47,675 bases of DNA, taken from contig JBBHKE010000018.1 in NCBI GenBank assembly GCA_037447655.1, positions 1 to 47,675 of the forward strand, written 5' to 3'. The stretch is from Zygnema cylindricum. Its lineage: Eukaryota; Streptophyta; Zygnematophyceae; Zygnematales; Zygnemataceae. Each line of letters starts with the position of its first letter. Positions within the stretch are counted from its first letter, which is position 1. The position numbers were made by a program, and so were the translations under genes. A model generated the notes under the pieces. That model saw only the letters and a list, made by a program, of their open reading frames with translations. It had not been told where the DNA came from and searched no databases. Shown here one piece after another: positions 10,794 to 23,161 of this stretch.

Positions 10794-12279
10794 CATTTTA
10801 GGATCATAATTTAAAAAGGTGCTTCCACTTGCTTCTAAGCTCACAATTGCTGTTTGTTGTTGGAGAGCCAAAAGCAATCCCAGCCAGCCATTCAGCTGGA
10901 CCCTCTCAAATGATGATATGGTCGTCTGCACATTCCAAAGTACTACGTGGTCAAACAGATAAAACAGACAGCACAGGGATATTCGGCTTAAATTGGAAGG
11001 AGACATTAAGGATTCCATTGGCTTGAGCAAACATTTTCTATGTGCAGCACGTCTTTATAATCATGTTACAAGTTACAATGACAATAAACCCTGTATCGCT
11101 ATTATTGTTAATGTTTGTTTTACTACTTAAAACATCTTTTATCCATACACATTTGTTGGATTGTGGATCCGAAGCTTGCAATTGGAAGGCAAGATTCTCA
11201 CCTTCAGATTGGCGGTTTCAAATTGAAAATAGGACAGGTGTGAACGAAGAAATGATGCTTTAAGTGGAGGAAAAACATTAACACTAATAGCGATACACAG
11301 TTTGTTTGTTTGTTTGTTCTTTTGTTATTTTTTACATGCAAGTGGAAAGAAAATTACTTGTCCTCCCGTGCAAATGTTTGGAGTATAGTCGGAGTTCAAC
11401 ATAAGAGGATTTTCAGAGGCATAGTCAAGGGCTTCCGTTGGCCATCCACCAGCAGAGCAGTCAAGGACCAACCCGGAACAATTCAATATTTGCTCCTCTG
11501 CAATAACCGGAACATCTAAATTTCCCCCACTCGTAATGTAAAGGGCAGATTCAATAGCCGAAGTGGATGCAAAGACCCAGCAAGTGCCTAGAAGAGCCAC
11601 AAACGTTGTTAAAATGTTTTGCATCAAAGAGGGGTTAAGGATACATGGTTTAACATCTTCCTGTTGTCTAGAAAATTTGAATATGATAAAAATAGTTGTT
11701 GATAAAACATGTGATGAAAGGTACCATACATGTAGCTCCCTTGTTGAAAGTCGTATATATTAAGGAAATTAAAATGGAAAAATAACCAAAATAGAAAAAA
11801 ATAAAAATGTATCGCGAGCAGACCCATCGTGCAGTTGAACGAACAAAATGGTCCATAATCAGGTGTTAGTTGACAAGATGATGATAAGATTCTACACTCA
11901 AGTTGCCTTAAAACATGTTTTTTCTAATCACGGCGAAGCTCTTTGATTCATCAACATCAATGTCCCAACCTAGAAATAACCTGCCTAAATGACAAGAAAA
12001 ATTATGAAGTGCCTCGTAGCAAGGATGCCTGCAAGTTCCATTGACCTCCTTCCTAGGTACAAGTCCGTGCTGGAATGGTTTTTGACATACTGCAATTTTG
12101 CTGGTCCTTGATTGGTGCCACAGCTCGTCGTTTCATCCAATTCCAGCTGGTCGCCACCATCCACGACGGTTTGTTGTCGTCATCCGGGTATATGTATCCC
12201 AAGCTCACATAACGGAAATACCTGTTCAGATTTTTAGGCTTTGTTCCATTGAGACTTTTCAGCCCTAGACCACGTCCCC
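10794..12279 (-). CDS. papain-like (C1A) cysteine protease, broken or partial
   Basis: Three minus-strand exons: 12279-12091, 11587-11358, 10925-10794. Exon 1 covers the end of the propeptide and mature start (KRRAVAPIKDQQNC). It splices inside a codon (TGCA/GTATGT) to exon 2, which starts with the rest of the active-site block, giving DQQNC-STCWVFAS. This matches DQGxCGSCWAFS, with the oxyanion Gln and nucleophile Cys kept. Exon 2 goes on with EEQILNCSG and GGWPTEALDYA. Exon 3 has ALQQQTAIVSLEASGSTF, the papain segment before the catalytic His, and ends DPKM before a GTGAGT donor. No HxVxxVGYG or NSWG segment follows. The next same-strand exon belongs to MRS2. The signal peptide and most of the propeptide were not found upstream. 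Without His and Asn it could not be an active protease, so a pseudogene or chimera is likely. Confidence 0.7.
11091..11300. mobile_element. short MITE (about 210 bp) in a protease intron
   Basis: Ends GTATCGCTATTATTGTTAAT and ATTAACACTAATAGCGATAC are inverted copies. Inner arms near 11135 (AAAACATCTTTTATCCATAC) and near 11265 are degenerate inverted copies. It sits between protease exons 2 and 3. The outermost bases have decayed, so no TA duplication can be shown. Confidence 0.65.
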
Positions 12280-12776
12280 CTGCAAATTCAAAGTGAAAAT
12301 TTGGTTAAACAGGGCTGTCCCTCTGTATACGGGACGGGTATGTAGCTGAATTCTTATCAAGAACAAAATCGGCCTTGCAAAATATCTAGTTTTCATTTAA
12401 CCTATTCATAATTATTCCTTTTTGAAAATGCTTCCTAGCTTGTGGCTGATGGAAATCTCAAATTCGTAAAAACTGGAGGGATAGTTCTCAAACACAACAA
12501 TGTAGGCAATACACACACACACACACACACAAAAACTAATAAGTGGAAGCACTTACAATAAAACACTCATGCATAAACATCGAAGCTTTTCTAACTCTTA
12601 CTCTTACAAAGTTATTCTCCTCTACACTGTTCCAACCTTACTCAACACGTACTATAAAAGCTAATATAATAGCTACCGTGTGACCATCTTGACTTACAGA
12701 CGCAAGAAACAAACACACCGAAAACATGCAACGGGACAAACATTGTTCCATAAATCAAGGCATACTTTACCGCAAC
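12280..12776. other. non-coding upstream of the protease exons; (CA)n at 12510-12530
   Basis: A CA microsatellite of about 10 units lies at 12510-12530. The region should contain the missing 5' exons of the protease, but no ERFNIN-type propeptide or convincing signal peptide was recognised on the minus strand. Confidence 0.5.
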
Positions 12777-12779
12777 TAA

Positions 12780-13762
12780 GGGTACTTTCGCATGTAACCG
12801 AAACGTAGTCTTGTTACTTTGTTTTTTAGCGAAGATTCTCCGTACAGCTTTCAGAGCATTCGTATGTAAAGAAAATGAAATCGTAACTTTAGATTGTGAC
12901 GGATGTAGACGTAGGTGCAATTTGTGACGATTGTAGACGCGTACAAAACTCGCGACAATTGATGACGTTTACAAAATAGAGACGGTTGTAGACGTGTAGA
13001 TACTTGTGACATTGTAGATGTTTAGGGTTTGTGACATTTTGACGTCACGCGTACTTATGATAGCGTCGACGTCCCCAATTTCAAAACATTCCGTCATGGT
13101 TTCTCGATTTTGTTTTTTCGTCCATTCTCACTCTACTTGCCACCAAAATAAGCTAAAAGATAGCCAAAATTTGTTTTTTTATAGATCTTTCATTTGATAC
13201 CTTTCTTGCCTTTTTTCATTGCAAGAATTGTGAGATAGACGCGTTAGTGGGAGAAGGAGAGAGAGAGGCGCTTTCACGGACTTCGCTTTTGCGAAATGGC
13301 GTCCGTTGGTCGAAACCCCCTCCACGGCCCCTGTACGGAAAAAAAGCGCACGGAAAAAAGTCACGCACAGGCTGGAAACGTTCGGTGGGTTTTTTTTGTT
13401 GGTACTCTGCGCTCAAAAATTGTAAAAAACTTCCGGCACGTGTGACAGCATCAGCCTATTCGTTTACCTCGTGGAACTTTATTTAAAATCACCTCGCAAG
13501 GTGATTTTATATAAAGTTTGAAGATGAGCTGGAAGGACGCGAAATTGGGTCGAAATGCCCTAGATGACAAACTGCTTCGCGGAAGACGACAAATTGCAGT
13601 ACGTTTAAAGTTGTAAGGTAACGCAACTTGTACGGTGTCAATTTCATTTTTTTTGGTACGGCTGCGGATTATCTCGTTTTTTTCTAAGTTATGGAGGAAA
13701 ACGACAGAAGATAACTGTAACTTTAGAAGATAACTGTAACTTTAGCACATGCGAAAGTACCC
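12780..13762. mobile_element. Harbinger-like non-autonomous element, copy 1 (983 bp)
   Basis: Inverted ends GGGTACTTTCGCATGT and ACATGCGAAAGTACCC, flanked by TAA (12777-12779) and TTA (13763-13765). A TWA target plus GGG...CCC ends fits the PIF/Harbinger pattern. A TA target with one more base in each terminus is the alternative. There is no transposase. The interior is shared with the copy at 44384-46555 and includes a long central hairpin (13475-13518). Confidence 0.7.
13475..13518. repeat. 20-bp-arm hairpin inside the Harbinger-like element
   Basis: Left arm 13475-13494 (AACTTTATTTAAAATCACCT), four-base loop CGCA, right arm 13499-13518. Nineteen of 20 positions pair. The equivalent site in copy 2 (46289-46332) keeps the fold with few changes. 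Confidence 0.85.
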
Positions 13763-13765
13763 TTA

Positions 13766-15151
13766 TAGAAATTCTAGAGAACAAAACTTTTTGCGTCTCA
13801 TTGGTAACCGCCCGTCTAAAAAACCACGTGGTATCCACAAAGCAAATTTGTAAATATGTGTCATCTCTTAAAGCCTCCACGCCGTAAGCGTGGCCAGCAG
13901 GGAATCCTTTAAGTTCCCACGTCGCTGCCCGGAATATTTGTTTACCAGAAAATAGAAAAATCATAGCCGACAAAAGGTTCGACTCAAATTTTTTGTCCCG
14001 CACTTACTGCAATATGCGAAGTTTGCGAACACACGTGGCAATATGGTCAACAATGAAATATCTGCTTACATACATGCACCTCCTTTTTCTGAACCAACGC
14101 ATAAAAGTACAGTACACCGCGAATCGTAATTAGAGTAATGAAAAAATTGGAGTACAAAAACTAAAAAAACAAATTAGAGTAATGAACGCTAATTTGTGTG
14201 ATAGAGCTGTTTCAACTATGAAGTTTACTCTAATTTATTTAAGTACTCTAATTTGGCACGCTAATATCCTCCACTGTAAATAAGGTATTTCTACAGAATT
14301 TGGCAAAACGTACAGTTTATCGTCATTATGACGTTTGCACTACGCGGTTTGTTAAAACGTACTTCTACAGTACTGTACAGTACTGTACTGTACAAAGTCT
14401 TTGTCTGATGGTTTGAAAATAGATATAAGTTGACGTCAGTATACACTATACAGGTGTGTACATGTATTCCGCATTATGCACAAATGTTATAAGTTTGATA
14501 AATTCGTACTTTTTCTAACGTTATAAATACCGCACTTTAGAACGATGCCCCTTAAGGACTCTGGAAATCGACATCTGCGTTTTAAAATTTAGACATGACT
14601 GCCTAAATGGACATGTACGCTTTACATTTACGGCATACTTCTTCAGAGAGGTTCAATTTCAGTAGTCACAAACTTTTACGTATTTCGAATGATCAGAGTA
14701 AAGTATCTACGTCTAAAATGTCTCGTTTACTTTCACTAAAAAGTACTGCAGTGTCGTATAGTTTAGTTTAGCTTTTCGACGGGCTTTGCTGGAAGGACTT
14801 GAGTGCAATTTACTTTAGCCAGCTTTTATTTTCCCTTGTAAGACGTATTGTGCCCTTCATTCGTTTTACAGATTGTTTCTTCTTGTCTTCAGAGCTTGTA
14901 CATATTGAATCCGTTTCTCACCTAGCCTTGGCTCTGTTGCGTGCTGAAAGTGTTTTAGCAATTCTTTCACATGAAAACGGATGCAAACCGGTGTAAAGTA
15001 TTATTAATTATTCAACGCTCTAGTGGACTCAGTACGGTTGTACATCATACTTTTTAAGGCAGAAATTGACCAAACAGTTCTGCTTTTTCCCCTTTTATTA
15101 AGGCTGGCTGGATCAGAGGAAAACGGGCACCTGTCGGACACCTGCACGGCC
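13766..15151. other. non-coding 5' flank of the FkbM gene, with one MITE end
   Basis: A MITE left end (TA then CACCGCGAATCGTAATTAG) starts at 14115; its partner end was not found. Around 14366-14392 there is a palindromic ACAGTACTGTAC run. The minus-strand frame at 13689-14003 has no domain and overlaps the Harbinger end, so it is not called. The promoter and 5' UTR of the FkbM gene should lie in the last few hundred bases. Confidence 0.45.
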
Positions 15152-18100
15152 ATGGGCAACACTCGAAAAGAAAAAGTTCATCATACTCATTCTGTTCATA
15201 AACAAGTATGTTTTTGTGCCCTATGTGATGATGATAATAATAATGATAATGACAATGGTAATGCCAATGGTAATGATTTTGATATTGATAAGATAATGAT
15301 AATGACAATGGTAATGGTAATGAAAATGATAAAGATAACAACAACGAGAACGATAATGATTATAATGATGATAATTATAATAATAGTAAAATGATAGTGA
15401 TAATATTAAATAGCTAAACTTTGGAACCACAATGATATGTAACCCTGACCTCCCATGGTTTAGCTTTTGTTTATCAAATGAAAAAAGAAAAAAAGAAAAG
15501 TGCCATTGGCTCTTACAAACATTCGTTTTGTGAGACACCATCTACGGTAATTATGGGAAAATAGAAAGCGCAGATTTTCTGGGGACAAGTCGTTCAAGTA
15601 AGAAAATGAGTGGCGATAAAGCATCCACGTGGCTCTTTTTGCACACAATTTGGATATATTATACCATTTTTCCATCAATCTTGTTAGACTATCCATACTA
15701 GTTAAGGTTGATAATATAGTGGCTTGCCCTATTTTAGAGGCTAAAAAAATTATTTGTGAAAAGGATGACGCACATGGGTACCAAGAAAGTCCTAGTGAGG
15801 TCGTCTTCTTACTCTTTTTTAATCGAGTTACTTAGAGGGACAGTGAACGGAACCTTTGTTTTCCATGTAACTGCTGTTAGTTTTTTTGGTTGTCTTTTTG
15901 AGGGAAGTGAGCATGTATATTTGATAAGGAAGAAAATGTGGCATGGAACTTTGATGATTCCTGAGCTTACACTGTAAAACATGGAAAGCAGAGCAGGGAA
16001 CAGGCATTTTGGAACAGGATGGCACATGAGATATGGAAACAGAAAATGCTATTCTATTATGGAATATAGAAAGGGGAACTCGAAGCACAGAACATGTAGG
16101 ACAACACTCACAAAATGGAACATTAATGTGTCCTTGCAGGCACATGGAACATTTGATATGGCACACAGAAATGGGTTATAGACAAGGGAATGCGAACTGA
16201 GATTAATGACAAAAGACTTATTTTATAAAAAAGTGTCATTTGAGCATTGACAAGTGGTCCTACAACACTTAGTATTATAGGTTTAAATTTCACACATTTA
16301 CTTGATGACATCGAACATTGGAGACACCTATCTAACGTGTACTGTGAATTATACTCAAAGATGCTCGGTGAAGAACCCGTAAATCTCATTCATGATTCGT
16401 TTCCCTGGACTTCTATTTTGCTTTCATTTCCCCCCACCTTTGACCAGTAGATGTTGTGGTTTTTTTTCACTTACATTTAACAACTCATTGTATTAATCTT
16501 AGTGATCAAAGCTGTCATCTTCGCCTTCCATCCCAATTACCTTTCATATATTTGACTCTTCATAATGGTTATTTTTTGGCTTGTTTTTTGCAGCATTTAA
16601 CAGTGTTCCAGCGATGTCTCCCCTGGTTTACTTTTGCTCTTTTGGTTGGAATAGCATTAGTTCTACTTGCAGCAGCCCTTTTTCCAGGCTATGTCTTCTT
16701 ATGTCCAGACACTCTCATTCGCCTTCCTGAACATTGTCTCAAACTGGAGGTTGATTCTTCGCAGTCAGTTTGGACGTCTGGAGCGCGTGAATTTGACTGC
16801 CTAACGGTAAGACGCTCTTTTTTGAACTTGGAAGGGCTACATGTGAAACTGATTCATCTTGGATATGAATAGAGGCTTGTTTTGTAATCTGACACAGGGA
16901 CTGTTCATTTTGTGTTTTTTTTTTTTTTTTTCACCCAGTGTGTTTTCTTCTCAATTGTTTACTTAGCAGTTTAAGTATTTTATAATTTGCTTTTTGCTAA
17001 TGAATTTCATTCGAGGAAAACAATAGCTTCAAAATGGTTTCTCAACTTTCTGCTGGTTGTCAATTATGGTCAATTTTTGGCAATTTTGTATGGTAGACCT
17101 GCGACCAATTTAACTGTGATTTCAAGTTACTGTAGCATCCTCAGAATGATTATAGACTTTGATTATTTTGGCACTGATGTTGTTGTCATTTTTTTGAGGT
17201 GTTGTTCAATGTTAAACGAAATGTCGTCAATTAAATGGCGTATTATGGGATGATGTTTAGAATTTTGGGGTGGTCCAGGTCATCAGGTCAACTAAGTAGA
17301 AAAATCCATGTGGGCCGTTGTTTTTATGGCTATTTTGATTGTCGCGTTGTTCATGTCCCCCTTTGGCAGTTCAGTTTTCTGGTCAATTTTCAGAAGTTCT
17401 ACATCATCACTTCAATATGCATGGTCGAAAAAAGATTGCATCTCCTGCTTTTACTAATTGATACAAGATGGAAATGTTCCACAGTTTTCCCACAATGAAG
17501 ACCGGTATTGTTTACAAATTAGCTTGTGCAGAAAAGGACAACTAGAATCTTTATTTCAGCATATGTATCTGAAGTTCTATTTCTTTTTAGTGTAGTTAAT
17601 TCTCAAAATGTATCTTTTCATGCATACTTTTCTGTTTTTTTTTTTCTTTATGTATCCTGACGTTGATATTGTTTGTCCCGTTTTATAGGCTCCTCAAGCT
17701 TCGCCTGTTGTCGCACATTGGATGGATGAAGTTAAATACCCTTTTTTTCTATCTCTTCTTGATTTTGGTACTCTAAAACAACCTAGCAGAAACATGGCTC
17801 GTCTCCTCCAGAAGAAGCCTTTTTTGAGAGAAGATATTTCTAGTGCCATTCAGGTGTGACATCCAATACCATATGTTTGAAAGATGTGGAAACAAAACCT
17901 GTGTGAATTTCTGTAGATCACGTGTTTTTGCTGGATTTTAGTGTATTTCAGCTTAGTTTGTTGTCAAGCTTAAAAATTGGCCCTTGATTTATTGTGCAAA
18001 GCACGTGTGTTAATGCCAAGTGTCTTAACAATATCAAATAAAAAAAAAATGTCCCATTGACCAGTTACAACGAATTATTCAGTGGCTATACTGATCAATA

Positions 18101-21100
18101 AGAAAACAAGCGAGTTTTTTTTTTCTCTACAAAAAATTTGGTTGGAGGTTTAGATATTAGGTCGCAGTCTTTGCGCTGGAATACCCCAACCTATTTTTTA
18201 AGTTTCCATAGGCAAACTGGGGGGATGTTCTTAACTAGGGCTGACAAATGGGCAAGTACAATGTTTATGATTCAATTTTACGTTGTTGAAATACTTTTAG
18301 TACATTGCCAGCCTGTTGTGGAAGAAAAGTAGCTGTCCGCTTGGATGTATCGCCTACAATTCTGTTGCTGACTTCCAAGGTCTAACCGTAGCTCTAATTA
18401 GTGTTGATCAGTGCTACTGTGGTTGTCTAATGAGTACAAAGTTCAAACAATTTTGGAAATGATTGTCCTTCATACATAGGGGTGGCTTTTTCTGTGAAAC
18501 ATGGTAGTATCAATAGTGATCTTCATTCATGTCTCGCATAATATCCTGATCGTAAGAACCTAAATTTTTAAAGAACTCCATGGTTATAGGGTACCTCTTT
18601 GTCTATGTCTCTTGAACAAACTTTTTGATGTTGGGAAAGTAGGATCAGCAGATGAATGTAAAAAGAGTGATGTACCCATAGCGAATATGTTTAAATTGTG
18701 GTTTTTTCTTGGTAAGATTTCTGTTCTTCACAATGTTGCTTTCCAACATTTGGCCGGCTTGCGGATCTTGTTTCTGTCTAAACTCTAAAGTATAACATTC
18801 ATGAAATCAAATAAAAGTTGACTGTAGGTCTTGGTCAAAATTGAACTGACGCATTTTTGATTTTACCAAAGTTGATGAGGACATCAAAAAAAAAATTTGT
18901 AGGCATCATAATTTTCAGCGTTTTCAAAATCACTCTATAAGCAGCCTATTGGACAACCTTGTCAACCATTCTTCCTTTGCACATTTTCCAAACTATTTAT
19001 TTGCAAGTCTTAGCCAAGCTTTCCTCAATATCCTCTATTGCGATCCACACCTTTTTTCACACTATTTGCCAGAAAACCTTCCTAAAAAAACGCCTTCTGT
19101 ACTCCTGTTAAAGAAAAGCTTTTGCGGACTAAATGCAAAACAGAACCGTGCTTAAAAAAAAAGTTTTTGGGACAAAATGGAACACAGGGAGTGCTGGAAA
19201 ATTTGATTGAAGGGAAATTAATCCGATCCGATTCAGTTTTGGTGGACGTTGGAGCGGGAATTGGAGCTGCGACTTTTGCTGCCTCGGCCATGGGAGTTAA
19301 GGTTTTGGCGATAGAGCCCATTATCGAGAGTGTTCAGAGAGTTTGCGATGGGATATACCTAAATCGCGCCTCTCATCTGGTGAAGGTACATCTGGCGGCT
19401 GCATCAGAGGAGCAGGCTAATATCACAGTTCACAAGGTAAGTTCACAAGAACAGATTTCAGGTTAAATGGACACCACATTGTTTAGTTTATAACAAGCCT
19501 TATGAAAAAGCCAGTTAGCCCTTAATTTGCTGCAGTAGTCTTAAAACTTGAGAGAGGCTTTAGTTGAAAAACACTACAAAGATATGCCACAAAAGGGTCA
19601 TTTTATATAAGGAGCCACAATGTTAAGTTGAATAACATGTTATAATGGAAAAAAATCGTCTGGCAACAGTAAATGTGACAAAAATATGAACAAAAGCATA
19701 ACGAGTGAGGGAAAGATAAAGGAGCAAGACGGAAGTTAGACTCAGGAGAGTAACTGGTGGCCTGCTTTATTATCAACGTGGGCTTTAATGTATTTTGTAT
19801 TTCGATTTTTGGTATCCAGCTATGTGTGTACACTGTTCTAATTATAATGGCTTGTATTCCATTTGGGTTATAGTAGTGTTGCAGATAACATGATGATGTT
19901 ATAACATATATTAATAATAGTTTCACAACCATATTTGTGAATTCCAGGAATACGCGATTAAGAGGTTCTGGATCAAAAGTGTTTTTTCAAAGCTAATATG
20001 TTTGCAGTAGAGTTGATAATGGTTTCACATTATAGTTTCTGTTGTTAAATTTTATAATGTAGCATTTTACTATAGTAGACAAATCTAGGTGTCCACTGTC
20101 AGAAATGCACATTTGGGGTTTTTTAGGATATTCGATATAGGCTGCAAAACGTGTCTATGATATATGATAATGTTCGGAAAATATTGGATATCATGTTATC
20201 TCAATACCGCGCCGATTGCTGCAGAACAAGGGGTTGCGCCATCGTATCTTCTTATATTGCATGTTAAATTCAAGACGATTTCATTTTGGACATATAAGAA
20301 CATTGTAGCTCTCTAGATTTATGTATCATTTCGTTGGAACTTGAACAAAGGCGTGTCCGTGGATGCCGACAATCCAGTTGGTGACTAATGGTTCTCTTTC
20401 CGTATTGTTTTTGTTTTTTTCAATAGATACATCTCTGTACCACTGGAATCTGGCCCTATTTCTGTTCGAACATCTGTCAGTCTAAATGTGTTCACAGAAG
20501 TTCACATATCCGTGCTTGGCATGTCAGATATTACGATGGACTGTTGAGATGTTTGCTTCTGTGATTTAAAATACAATCGTAAAATACGGATTTTATATTC
20601 AAGTTGATGCTTTAGATCATCGATAAGAAATGCCGTTTAGTGCGCCCGTTATATATGCACCAAAGTACTATAATAGATTTAGTGCGGGAAAGCAAAAGTC
20701 AAAAATTTGGCATGAAAAGCACATCAGTAGATTCAGAATTGAGAATCTAAATTAACTGGCTTGTTTGATGTAGATACTATATTTAAGGGCTAAAATTGCG
20801 ATTAAAAAACTAAGAAGATCAGTGCCGTATAACTATATTAATTGGGCAGACACATCAACAGATAGCAAATAGTGTGACCTATGACGGTAAGTACCTTTAA
20901 TATGTAAAGGTCCAACACTTATATAGCTTGACTTATTAGCGTCAGCACAATTGTAACCATGTCTCACATCAAATTAGGTCATGGAGTTTTTTCCTTCGTT
21001 ATGTTGGAACAGATGTCAGATTTTCTGATGCAAGTATTGACATTTTGTTAGCTGACGTAATGTTAATGGTGCGCCCGGTGAGTTACCATATCATAAACAT

Positions 21101-21870
21101 AATATACGCACGTGTTTTATCATGCGATTAAAAACATAATTGTCAAATCCCTACTTTTGATCCATGGTTTAATTTGCACAAAGTACAGAATGTGCTGGAT
21201 TCGGTACAAAGTCAGGTCATTCGAGGGCACCTGATTGATTTAGTAAGTCAAAGACATTTTACTGGTTACTTAAGTGAAGTAAAATGTTATGTTCAGTAGA
21301 AAGCGTTGGAAGTCCCACACTTGAAGTTATGTAGACTTGCATTTGGAATCATGCAAGTACTACTTGCCAGTCACGTGTACATCTGTGTACTTGTATGTGT
21401 ATGGATGTGTATCCGGTCTTAACTGATGTTCTCGAATGTGATTGATGTGGTTTTTAATATGTGAATTTGTCTCTCAAGTGCAGAAATTGAGCCATTTGGA
21501 ACACAGTGCTGTGAAGGAGAAAGTGACAAAACTCGCCGATTCGGGCAAAAACAATCTTGTCGTTCCTGTTCCTGTGGAAGCTCTCTCATTGGATAATCTT
21601 ATCCCCAAAAAACTCCACGTGGCGGTTTTAAAAGTGACGGTCCAAGGCTGGGAACTTCACGCTTTACGAGGAGCCTCGGAGCTTCTGAAAAGACCGATTG
21701 GAGAAGCTCCATTTTTGATTTACGAAGAGGATAAAATCCTCTTAAGAGCGAGTAACACAACGAAGGAGGAAATAAGACGGTTTCTGAAAGAACACGGATA
21801 TTTTTCTTGTGAAAAGGCTCTCCGTCATATGCATTGTAGAAAGGACTTCCCGTCAACTACGGCAAGGTAG
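15152..21870 (+). CDS. FkbM-family methyltransferase with N-terminal membrane anchor
   Basis: Five plus-strand exons, all phase 0: 15152-15205, 16594-16806, 17689-17853, 19119-19436, 21484-21870 (TAG), giving 378 residues. The ATG has a strong context (GGCCATGGGC). Residues 1-26 are basic. Residues 27-48 form one transmembrane helix (LPWFTFALLVGIALVLLAAA), giving a type II signal anchor and a lumenal catalytic domain, as in Golgi enzymes. The SAM-binding motif VDVGAGIGAATFAAS begins at residue 186, and IEP closes strand 2. The C-terminal FkbM signature lies in the last exon: LDNLIP, then LKVTVQGWELHALRGASELL. In most relatives this reads K(I/V)DVxGxE; here Thr stands in the Asp position. FkbM enzymes O-methylate sugars or small molecules; the substrate here is unknown. 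The start of exon 4 (after AAAAG) and the CAG/GTGTGA donor of exon 3 are the least certain joins. Confidence 0.8.
15226..15412 (+). repeat. GAT/AAT-rich microsatellite in FkbM intron 1
   Basis: About 185 bp of imperfect GAT, AAT and GGTAAT units, for example GATAATGATAATGACAATGG. It starts about 20 bp after the exon 1 donor. It creates long overlapping open frames of low complexity on both strands; these are not genes. Confidence 0.8.
15960..16182. repeat. degenerate GGAACA/CATGGAA-rich segment in FkbM intron 1
   Basis: The words CATGGAA, TGGAACA and GGCACA recur many times without a fixed period. This may be an eroded minisatellite; no unit could be delimited. Confidence 0.3.
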
Positions 21871-21950
21871 GGAATTCTATGTTCCAGTAGTTTTTAGACT
21901 AGCTATTAATAAGGTGCTCCTTTGGGTTTGGGAGATTTTGAATTTGCCAT

Positions 21951-22027
21951 CCTTCACTCTCTCCTTCCCTCCCCTCCCCACCTGGGCACCACATGCCCTG
22001 CCTCTCTCCCTCGCTCCCTCCCTCCCT
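21951..22027. repeat. pyrimidine tract just after the FkbM stop
   Basis: CT-rich run with many CCC/CCCC blocks, starting 80 bp past the stop codon and so probably in the 3' UTR. The complementary strand is G-rich and could form a quadruplex. Confidence 0.7.
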
Positions 22028-23161
22028 AGACGGTTGTAAGTTTCAATTTTTTTAGTGTAATTTTTACCCAAGGGTCCCCAGGTGCCTTTCTTTCTTGGTC
22101 TTGATCTTCTCGGGTTCATAGGAGTGCATGAATTTAAATAATTTTTTTGAGGTTTACATTTTTTTTTTGGAAAATTATGTCGACATAAAAGTTTTACGGT
22201 CTCCTGTCGATTTAGAGTTGTCAATAGTGTGGATTTATGCACTTCTATTCTCCCATTAAAAAACAGTGCTTATTATTTGGACACAGACACTTTTTAAGTT
22301 TGAAACTGCGAGAGGAGGTTTGTCTAGAGTTGGGAAACATTGTTTTTTATTAGTATTTATAGGGATACTCGAAATTGTTATATTTTGTACAGTCTAAAGG
22401 CGTGTTGCCACTTCCATTTTGTATTTCCCTCTTTTTTTCTTTGAATATTTTGTGGAATCTGATGTATGAGTTTCTTTTGATGTATATTATGCAACGGATG
22501 GGCTCCGTTTTTTTCTTTTTTCTTTACCTTTTCTCTTCTTCGATTGGACTTCGTTTTTAAGGACGCCCACGAGGTTACATTTTTAAAAAAATTACATGGA
22601 GCTGGAAATGCAAATATTAGTTTCTGGGGGTGCAAATATACACACTCCCAATCGCTATTAGTGTCAAACAAAAATAATATCAACAGCGACAATAATTTTT
22701 TTTTTCGTTTTTCGGGCAGGCAAAAAGTTATTTTTCCTCACTTACCCGATTTTTGTGTGTGACATCACAATCGAAAAGTAAGACCATTACTTTTTCAAAG
22801 CGTGCTTCAAAAAGAAATTCCATTGGTTGAGCATGCAAGTTAACCGCGTTAGAATTGTACAAATCATTTTCCAAAAAATACAATTAAAAATTGGAGTTTA
22901 GTACTTTGCCAAGGAATGAGCACTTTGCATTCAATTGTTTTGAAGTAGGTATAACAAATAGTGTATAGAAGCTATAGTATAAAAAAAAATGCAGGATAAA
23001 TTAAAAAGCACGATGGTAAACCATCTGAGTCTGGGGGTACAAAAGGGGTGGCATGACCAACACTGAAAAACAACAATAAAAATATAGCTATAGTATTGCC
23101 ACAGTATACGAAGTGTGCACACATCTCGTCATGATTTGCTTCAAGTGGCAAAAGGAAAAAG
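22028..23161. other. non-coding, one possible MITE end
   Basis: Near 22640-22670 the words ATACACACTCCCAATCGC and TATTAGTGTC resemble the MITE terminus. No partner end or coding exon was recognised. Frames here are short and T-rich. Confidence 0.4.

Noticed and set aside
12642-12920. Minus-strand frame that could be a protease signal peptide (MFVPLHVFGVFVSCVC)
   Set aside because: Its upstream half is inside the Harbinger-like element, and no propeptide exon links it to the protease exons.
13689-14003. 104-residue minus-strand frame
   Set aside because: It crosses the right end of the Harbinger-like element, and the rest matches no family I recognise. A word resembling a calpain His motif (GHAY) is too short to use.
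15023-15541. Overlapping open frames on both strands through the GAT/AAT array
   Set aside because: They are low-complexity products (Asn/Asp/Met or His/Tyr runs) of the microsatellite inside FkbM intron 1.
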